The position numbers and the translations under genes are program-made. Shown here one piece after another: positions 5,219 through 9,146 of a DNA stretch of 9,146 nt. Position 1 is the first letter of the stretch; each line of letters begins with the position of its first letter. Where the stretch lies: NCBI GenBank assembly GCA_002452215.1, contig DKCO01000018.1, forward strand, positions 1 through 9,146, in the 5' to 3' direction. Below the pieces are notes generated by a model that saw nothing but the letters and a program-made list of their open reading frames with translations, was not told the DNA's origin and did no database searches. The DNA is from Spirochaetales bacterium UBA6872. GTDB taxonomy: Bacteria; Spirochaetota; Spirochaetia; Sphaerochaetales; Sphaerochaetaceae.

Positions 5219-6376
5219 ATGAAAAGCTATTTTACATCAGAATCGGTAACAAAAGGACATCCTGATAAGGTTTGCGATCAGATATCAGATGCAATCTTGG
5301 ACTCTCTATTGAAAGAAGATCCCTATTCTCGTTCAGCTTGCGAAGTTACAGTAGAGCCAGGCCGGGTCCATATAATGGGAGAGATTACAACAAAAGCGAA
5401 TGTGGACTATATTGCTGTTGCTCGAAATGTAATCAAGAAGATAGGATACACAAAAGCAGAGTATGGCTTTGATGACAAAGCAGAGATAACATGCTCATTG
5501 CATACTCAATCGAGCGACATTGCAATGGGCGTCGACAACTCATATGAGAATCCTGAGACACTTGGCGCCGGAGATCAAGGAATGATGTTTGGATACGCAA
5601 AGAATGAAGCTGAAGAATATATGCCTCTTGCAATTGTTTTGGCAAGAAAGTTGACAGATAGACTTACTGAGCAACGCGAAAGCGGTTCAATACCATACTT
5701 GAGACCAGATGGGAAATCCCAAGTCACTATCGAATATGATGGAAAGAAAGCAAAAAGAATAGAGGCTGTTGTTGTCTCTGCGCAGCATGATCCAGATGTT
5801 TCTCTCGAGACTCTCAGAAAAGACATATTGGATAAAGTCATAATACCAGTACTTCCAATGGAGCTTGTCGACAAAGACACGAAGTTCTTCATAAATCCAA
5901 CTGGACGTTTTGTACTTGGGGGCCCCGCTGCCGATACAGGACTAACAGGAAGAAAGATAATTGTTGATACTTATGGTGGATACGCACACCATGGAGGCGG
6001 TGCATTCTCTGGAAAAGATGCAACTAAAGTCGATAGGACTGCAGCCTATGTTGCAAGAAATATTGCAAAGACAATAGTTGCTGCAAAAGCTGCCGATGAA
6101 GCAGAAGTACAGCTTGCATATGCAATCGGAGTTGCAAAGCCTGTTTCGATACATGTAGATACATTCTCTACTGGAAAACTGGATGAAGAGACTTTAGTCA
6201 AATGGATTGAAGACAACTTCGACCTCAGACCTGAGGCTATGATAAAGCGCTTCAAGCTTAGAGAGCCCATTTTCGAGAAAATCGCATCATCTGGCCATAT
6301 GGGTAGAAGCGATATAACTCCTACCTGGGAAATAGTTGATGAGGATGCACTTTCATCTTTAAAAGCGTTGTTTTAA
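5219..6376 (+). CDS. metK: S-adenosylmethionine synthetase
   Basis: The 385-residue enzyme makes SAM from methionine and ATP with release of phosphate and pyrophosphate, and normally works as a cytoplasmic tetramer. It opens FTSESVTKGHPDKVCDQISDAILD (GHPDK at 13-17), has ACEVTVEPGRVHIMGEITT, the hexapeptide-type motif GAGDQGMMFGYA, FINPTGRFVLGGP, TGLTGRKIIVDTYGG, and the phosphate-binding GGGAFSGKDATKVDRTAAY near the middle. The length is typical and all core motifs are present. The frame runs back into the leader from a TTG at 5153, but ATG 5219 fits the family N-terminus and has AAAGGA 5 bases upstream. Expression is expected to fall when SAM is high, through the leader. No convincing terminator follows, so transcripts may read into the small membrane protein gene. 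Confidence 0.97.
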   Translation: MKSYFTSESVTKGHPDKVCDQISDAILDSLLKEDPYSRSACEVTVEPGRVHIMGEITTKANVDYIAVARNVIKKIGYTKAEYGFDDKAEITCSLHTQSSDIAMGVDNSYENPETLGAGDQGMMFGYAKNEAEEYMPLAIVLARKLTDRLTEQRESGSIPYLRPDGKSQVTIEYDGKKAKRIEAVVVSAQHDPDVSLETLRKDILDKVIIPVLPMELVDKDTKFFINPTGRFVLGGPAADTGLTGRKIIVDTYGGYAHHGGGAFSGKDATKVDRTAAYVARNIAKTIVAAKAADEAEVQLAYAIGVAKPVSIHVDTFSTGKLDEETLVKWIEDNFDLRPEAMIKRFKLREPIFEKIASSGHMGRSDITPTWEIVDEDALSSLKALF

Positions 6377-6424
6377 CAGAGTTTCTAACAATCAAATTCT
6401 CAAAAAAAGTTATTTATTTTTCAT

Positions 6425-6443
6425 TAGGACATCATATGTCCTA
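6425..6443. promoter_or_regulatory. 19-bp palindrome, possible operator
   Basis: TAGGACAT and ATGTCCTA form perfect 8-base arms around a CAT spacer. There is no U-run after it on either strand, so it is not an obvious terminator. It lies 9 bases upstream of a TAAAAT hexamer (6453-6458), overlapping the position of a -35 box, which fits a dimeric repressor or activator site for the small membrane protein gene. I do not recognise the motif. Confidence 0.5.
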
Positions 6444-6446
6444 GTG

Positions 6447-6464
6447 AAGTTGTAAAATCAACTT
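6447..6464. repeat. short inverted repeat around a putative -10 box
   Basis: AAGTTG (6447-6452) and CAACTT (6459-6464) are perfect 6-base arms around TAAAAT (6453-6458), which could be a -10 hexamer. It starts 3 bases after the larger palindrome. It could be part of an operator or coincidental. Confidence 0.4.
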
Positions 6465-6483
6465 GTACATAGGAGATTTGATT

Positions 6484-6825
6484 ATGCAAAATATGACAAA
6501 CACAATCGGAAAGTATCCTTTTTCTGAAGATATCGTAATGCCAGTCGTAAGTGCAAAAGAAAGAACAGCAAAGCAAAGGACTATACTTTTAAGAACAATC
6601 TCAGAGAAAATGCTCTACTGGGTACTTCCTTGGTTGATAATCGGACTTATGACAATAGCTAGATTTCAAATCACCGGTTTATCGGCATTTGTTGTCAGCA
6701 TAGCAATAATAGCTTCTTCAGGCATTGCAACCAAAGCAATTAGGAGAAACAGGCACTTCCTATACTTCTTTGGAATCTCTTCTTACCTTATTGTCATTGT
6801 CTTGGCTCTTTTTGCTACTATTTGA
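6484..6825 (+). CDS. small three-helix membrane protein, unknown function
   Basis: The 113-residue protein has a hydrophilic N-terminus of about 42 residues with a basic stretch (AKERTAKQRTILLR), then three hydrophobic segments at about 43-61, 66-82 and 92-113. There is no cleavable signal peptide. ATG 6484 is supported by AGGAG (6471-6475) 8 bases upstream; a TTG at 6463 lies before that site. I recognise no family. It sits downstream of metK after a 107-base gap that has a palindrome and a possible -10 box, so it may have its own control. Its last 66 bases run antisense to the end of the YjdF-like gene. Confidence 0.7.
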   Translation: MQNMTNTIGKYPFSEDIVMPVVSAKERTAKQRTILLRTISEKMLYWVLPWLIIGLMTIARFQITGLSAFVVSIAIIASSGIATKAIRRNRHFLYFFGISSYLIVIVLALFATI

Positions 6826-7638
6826 ATGATCCGTATCCCGCACTTTTGTTGGAATAAATTGCTTTGCAAAGGAGCCTTTGCCTTTTCCTTTGACGTAGAA
6901 AAAACCGATAATCGAGAAGACAATCGCTCCAACAAAGTTGACAGCCATATCTTTTATCGTATCATATAGCCCGATATCCAGATATCCATCGAGTCCAAGA
7001 TCTACTCCATTCACAACAACAGAGCCTATATTCTTTATTGAAACAACCTTGTTGCTTTTTGTCGGATCCAACATAACTGAGTTTATCGTATGAATTACTG
7101 TATCCTTTTGCATATCCAAACCAAAGATGTAATCTATCGAGAACTCTATAAACTCCCATATCACAGCAATCGTCATTGAAAAACAAAATGCAACAACAGT
7201 CATAAATATAGGAGAGAGATTGAATCTTATCCTCTCATTGCTGTTTAGAATATCGACAAGCGAAAAGCCAACAGCAGCAGCCAAGAATCCAGTTGTTGTA
7301 TGAAGCGCTGTGTCCCAGAAAGGATAACGAACGTAATAACTTGAAATCTCGCCAAGGATCTCGGCCGCAAAGATAAAGACAAGAATTATAATTTCCAAAG
7401 TATTTGGTATGTCTATATGGTAGTTGTCTTCAATAAAAGACGGGATAGTAAAAAGTATAAGAGAAAGCACACAAAGAAATACATTTTCATAGTTCCCATT
7501 GAAGAATTGCGCAATCATAACAAGGATGATTGCTAAACGCAAAAGGATATATACAGCAAAGAGTTTCTTTCCCTTTTTTATCCTTTCAGATAGGCTTGTC
7601 ATGTGAAATCGTTTCTTTTTCTTATCTCTTTTATCCAT
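6760..7638 (-). CDS. YjdF/DUF2238-like integral membrane protein
   Basis: The 292-residue protein has a basic N-terminus (MDKRDKKKKRFHM), several membrane segments (about 27-45, 54-68, 82-98, 117-135, 148-167, and one near 243-262) and a charged tail of about 35 residues. Family-like features are YPFWDTALHTTTGFLAAAVGF, the AVIWEFIEFSIDYIFG helix and LYDTIKDMAVNFVGAIV, which resemble conserved WDxxLH, WEIxEF and DTxxDxxxNxxGA patterns of YjdF-type proteins. The conserved His, Asp and Glu lie in or next to membrane segments and might bind a metal or proton, but no function is established. ATG 7638 lacks a Shine-Dalgarno and has TACAAT 7 bases upstream. An ATG at 7602 (MTSLSERIKKGKKLF) is a plausible alternative start. 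The gene is divergent from the M18 aminopeptidase across 56 bases. Confidence 0.75.
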   Translation of the reverse strand: MDKRDKKKKRFHMTSLSERIKKGKKLFAVYILLRLAIILVMIAQFFNGNYENVFLCVLSLILFTIPSFIEDNYHIDIPNTLEIIILVFIFAAEILGEISSYYVRYPFWDTALHTTTGFLAAAVGFSLVDILNSNERIRFNLSPIFMTVVAFCFSMTIAVIWEFIEFSIDYIFGLDMQKDTVIHTINSVMLDPTKSNKVVSIKNIGSVVVNGVDLGLDGYLDIGLYDTIKDMAVNFVGAIVFSIIGFFYVKGKGKGSFAKQFIPTKVRDTDHSNSSKKSQDNDNKVRRDSKEV

Positions 7639-7645
7639 CAATAAG

Positions 7646-7651
7646 ATTGTA
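7646..7651 (-). promoter_or_regulatory. putative -10 box of the YjdF-like gene
   Basis: TACAAT reads leftward from 7651 to 7646 and ends 7 bases before ATG 7638. Only weak -35 matches exist (TTATTC with an 18-base spacer). The transcript would be leaderless. Confidence 0.4.
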
Positions 7652-7658
7652 CCACAAA

Positions 7659-7687
7659 TTGATAGCTTTGAATAAAGGTATTATATT
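7659..7687 (+). promoter_or_regulatory. predicted promoter of the M18 aminopeptidase gene, leaderless type
   Basis: TTGATA (7659-7664), a 17-base spacer and TATATT (7682-7687) are followed by 7 bases and ATG 7695. The only purine-rich stretch (AAAGG, 7674-7678) is 16 bases from the ATG, too far for a normal ribosome site, and would lie upstream of the predicted start point. Confidence 0.6.
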
Positions 7688-7694
7688 ACATCAT

Positions 7695-9026
7695 ATGGAC
7701 AATACAATTAAACGTTACAAGGATTTCCTAAATAGAGGAAAAACAGAAAGAGAGTGCATCAAAGAGATTATCTCTCTTTGCAAGGAAAACGGGTATAAGG
7801 ATATAGAGAGTGTTGATAGCATCAAAGCTGGAGACAAGGTCTATTACTCTCAATATGGAAAAGCAATTGCTCTCTTTTCAATAGGCACTAGCGATATTGA
7901 AAAAGGAATGAATATCCTTGGTGGCCATATCGACTCTCCACGACTCGATATCAAGATGAATCCGCTATATGAATCAGATGGGATAGTCTACTTGGACACA
8001 CACTACTATGGTGGAGTAAAGAAATACCAATGGGTAACTCTTCCTTTAGCAATCCATGGAGTTGTTTGCAAAACAAATGGCGAGAAAATAGAAGTAATCA
8101 TCGGAGAAGATGAAGACGATACATCTCTTACGATTGCTGATTTGCTTCCACATATTGCACAAGAGCAAATGAAGAAAACAGCATCAGAACTTATCCCTGG
8201 AGAGGACTTGGATCTTGTAGTTGGACTTGATGACAGCGACAAAGACGATGACGAGAAAAAAGAGAAAGACATTGGAAAGAAAAAGATCCTTTCGATCCTG
8301 AAAGAGCGATTTGGAATAGACGAGAAGGATTTCCTCTCAGCAGAGCTAGAGGTTGTACCAGCTGGCAAAGCCCGTGATTTAGGACTTGATCGTTCAATGG
8401 TGCTTTCATATGGACAAGATGATAGAGTATGCTCATTCACATCCCTTGATGCAATGCTTGAGGCAAAGGATTTAAAGAGGACAGCTTGCTGCTTATTAGT
8501 AGACAAAGAGGAGATTGGTTCTGTTGGTGCTACTGGCATGGATAGCCTCTTCTTGGAAAATGCGACATCGGAAATCCTTTCGAAGATGGGCAAGACTTCC
8601 GTCTTAGAGCTAAGAAGAACACTAAGGAATTCAATGATGCTATCATCTGACGTATCAGCCGCGTTCGACCCTATGTATGCATCGCTCTTTGACAAGAAAA
8701 ATGCGTCATTCTTGTCTGGCGGTGTAGTCTTCAATAAATATACCGGCTCAAGAGGAAAAAGCGGCGCCTCTGATGCCAACGCAGAGTTCATGGGCAAGAT
8801 CAGAGCAGCAATGGAGAGAAAAAACGTCAAATACCAAATGGGAGAGATGGCTAAGGTCGATGTTGGTGGAGGTGGAACAATCGCAAAATTCGCAGCTTAT
8901 TATGGAATGCAAGTAATTGATTGCGGAGTTCCTGTTCTATCGATGCACGCACCTTGGGAGATTACAGCTGTAAAGGATATACTCTCAGCAAAGGCTTGCT
9001 ACAAAGCATTCTTGGAAATCGAATAA
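7695..9026 (+). CDS. M18 family zinc aminopeptidase
   Basis: The 443-residue cytosolic exopeptidase should remove N-terminal residues from peptides using two zinc ions; family members assemble as large tetrahedral dodecamers. The ligands are visible: GGHIDSPR (H78, D80), YGQDDRVCSFTSLDAM, DKEEIGSVGATG (the catalytic and ligand Glu pair), MLSSDVSAAFDP, VDVGGGGTIAKF, and the C-terminal His in LSMHAPWEITAVKD. An acidic/basic low-complexity insert (about 179-198, DDSDKDDDEKKEKDIGKKK) is probably a surface loop. ATG 7695 fits the family N-terminus; the upstream extension to 7530 is antisense to the YjdF-like gene. No signal peptide is present. It is monocistronic, with its own promoter and a terminator starting 9 bases after the stop. 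The substrate preference cannot be read from sequence. Confidence 0.93.
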   Translation: MDNTIKRYKDFLNRGKTERECIKEIISLCKENGYKDIESVDSIKAGDKVYYSQYGKAIALFSIGTSDIEKGMNILGGHIDSPRLDIKMNPLYESDGIVYLDTHYYGGVKKYQWVTLPLAIHGVVCKTNGEKIEVIIGEDEDDTSLTIADLLPHIAQEQMKKTASELIPGEDLDLVVGLDDSDKDDDEKKEKDIGKKKILSILKERFGIDEKDFLSAELEVVPAGKARDLGLDRSMVLSYGQDDRVCSFTSLDAMLEAKDLKRTACCLLVDKEEIGSVGATGMDSLFLENATSEILSKMGKTSVLELRRTLRNSMMLSSDVSAAFDPMYASLFDKKNASFLSGGVVFNKYTGSRGKSGASDANAEFMGKIRAAMERKNVKYQMGEMAKVDVGGGGTIAKFAAYYGMQVIDCGVPVLSMHAPWEITAVKDILSAKACYKAFLEIE

Positions 9027-9035
9027 GAAGCATTG

Positions 9036-9079
9036 GGGGCTGTTAAAAAAGTCTAGGCTTTCAAACAGTCCCTTTATTT
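9036..9079 (+). terminator. intrinsic terminator after the M18 aminopeptidase gene
   Basis: GGGGCTGTT (9036-9044) pairs with AACAGTCCC (9064-9072), 9 base pairs including one G-U. AAAG (9048-9051) and CTTT (9058-9061) can add an inner helix. TTTATTT follows (9073-9079). The tract is interrupted, so strength is moderate. Confidence 0.65.
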
Positions 9080-9146
9080 GTCTTCTTGTACTTGTAAGAA
9101 TCTCTTGCTGTTTCATTGGCAGACCTCATTTTCTTTTTTCTCTCTC
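9061..9146 (-). CDS. possible C-terminal end of a leftward gene (partial)
   Basis: On the minus strand a frame open to the window edge ends at TGA 9061-9063 and encodes about 27 residues, ending MRSANETARDSYKYKKTNKGTV. The composition is basic and hydrophilic and the codons (AGA, GCA, AAG) look like those of the neighbours. Nothing in it is diagnostic of a family. If real, it converges on the M18 gene and its stop lies inside that gene's terminator. The open frame is short enough to be chance. Confidence 0.3.
   Translation of the reverse strand, partial: ERKKKMRSANETARDSYKYKKTNKGTV

Noticed and set aside
6377..6424. Intrinsic terminator after metK
   Set aside because: Only a broken GAG-TTT/AAA-TT-CTC pairing is present, followed by A-run and mixed T-rich sequence; too weak to call.
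8006..8830. Long open frame on the minus strand opposite the M18 aminopeptidase gene
   Set aside because: Ser/Phe/Pro-rich translation typical of an antisense shadow; the plus-strand frame carries all M18 zinc-ligand motifs.

Overview
The window is a compact, AT-rich bacterial chromosome segment made of ordinary housekeeping and accessory genes. Arg is mostly AGA and Ile is often ATA. The gene set (a membrane zinc-ribbon protein followed by DUF5685 and a J-domain protein, medium-form threonine ammonia-lyase with an ACT domain, metK behind a SAM-clan riboswitch, a clostridial-type M18 aminopeptidase) suggests a low-GC anaerobe of the Firmicutes or Spirochaetota type. The sequence alone does not settle the phylum. 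I see no mobile element, CRISPR array, tRNA or rRNA.

Layout from left to right: a putative 40-residue ORF (-, 79-201); a glycerophosphodiester phosphodiesterase (-, 284-1003) with a clear intrinsic terminator on its stop codon; a divergently oriented three-gene operon (+, 1109-2995) of membrane zinc-ribbon protein, DUF5685 protein and DnaJ-like protein, its genes overlapping by 1 and 8 bases; the opposing operon ilvA then HAD phosphatase (-, 5002 to 2992), whose last stop codon shares a CTAG with the dnaJ-like stop; metK (+, 5219-6376) behind a compact SAM-responsive leader; a small three-helix membrane protein (+, 6484-6825); a YjdF-like membrane protein (-, 6760-7638) overlapping it tail to tail by 66 bases; an M18 aminopeptidase (+, 7695-9026) with a terminator; and a possible C-terminal fragment of a leftward gene at the right edge.

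Two regulatory themes stand out. First, most genes that open a transcription unit have a -10-like hexamer ending 6 or 7 bases before the start codon and no usable Shine-Dalgarno sequence, as expected for leaderless mRNAs. Genes inside operons, metK and the small membrane protein have ordinary Shine-Dalgarno sites. Second, the metK leader can be drawn as a complete translational switch: a promoter whose start point falls at the edge of the aptamer, a SAM-I/SAM-IV-like core, a hairpin that hides the metK Shine-Dalgarno, and an alternative helix that would release it.

Functionally, ilvA (threonine to 2-oxobutanoate) and metK (methionine to SAM) are back to back with adjacent divergent promoters. 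The zinc-ribbon, DUF5685 and DnaJ-like trio is the least understood unit. DUF5685 carries two DxxxDxxxD motifs resembling those of class I isoprenoid synthases, and the J-protein ends in a hydrophobic, Cys-rich tail that may anchor it to the membrane.
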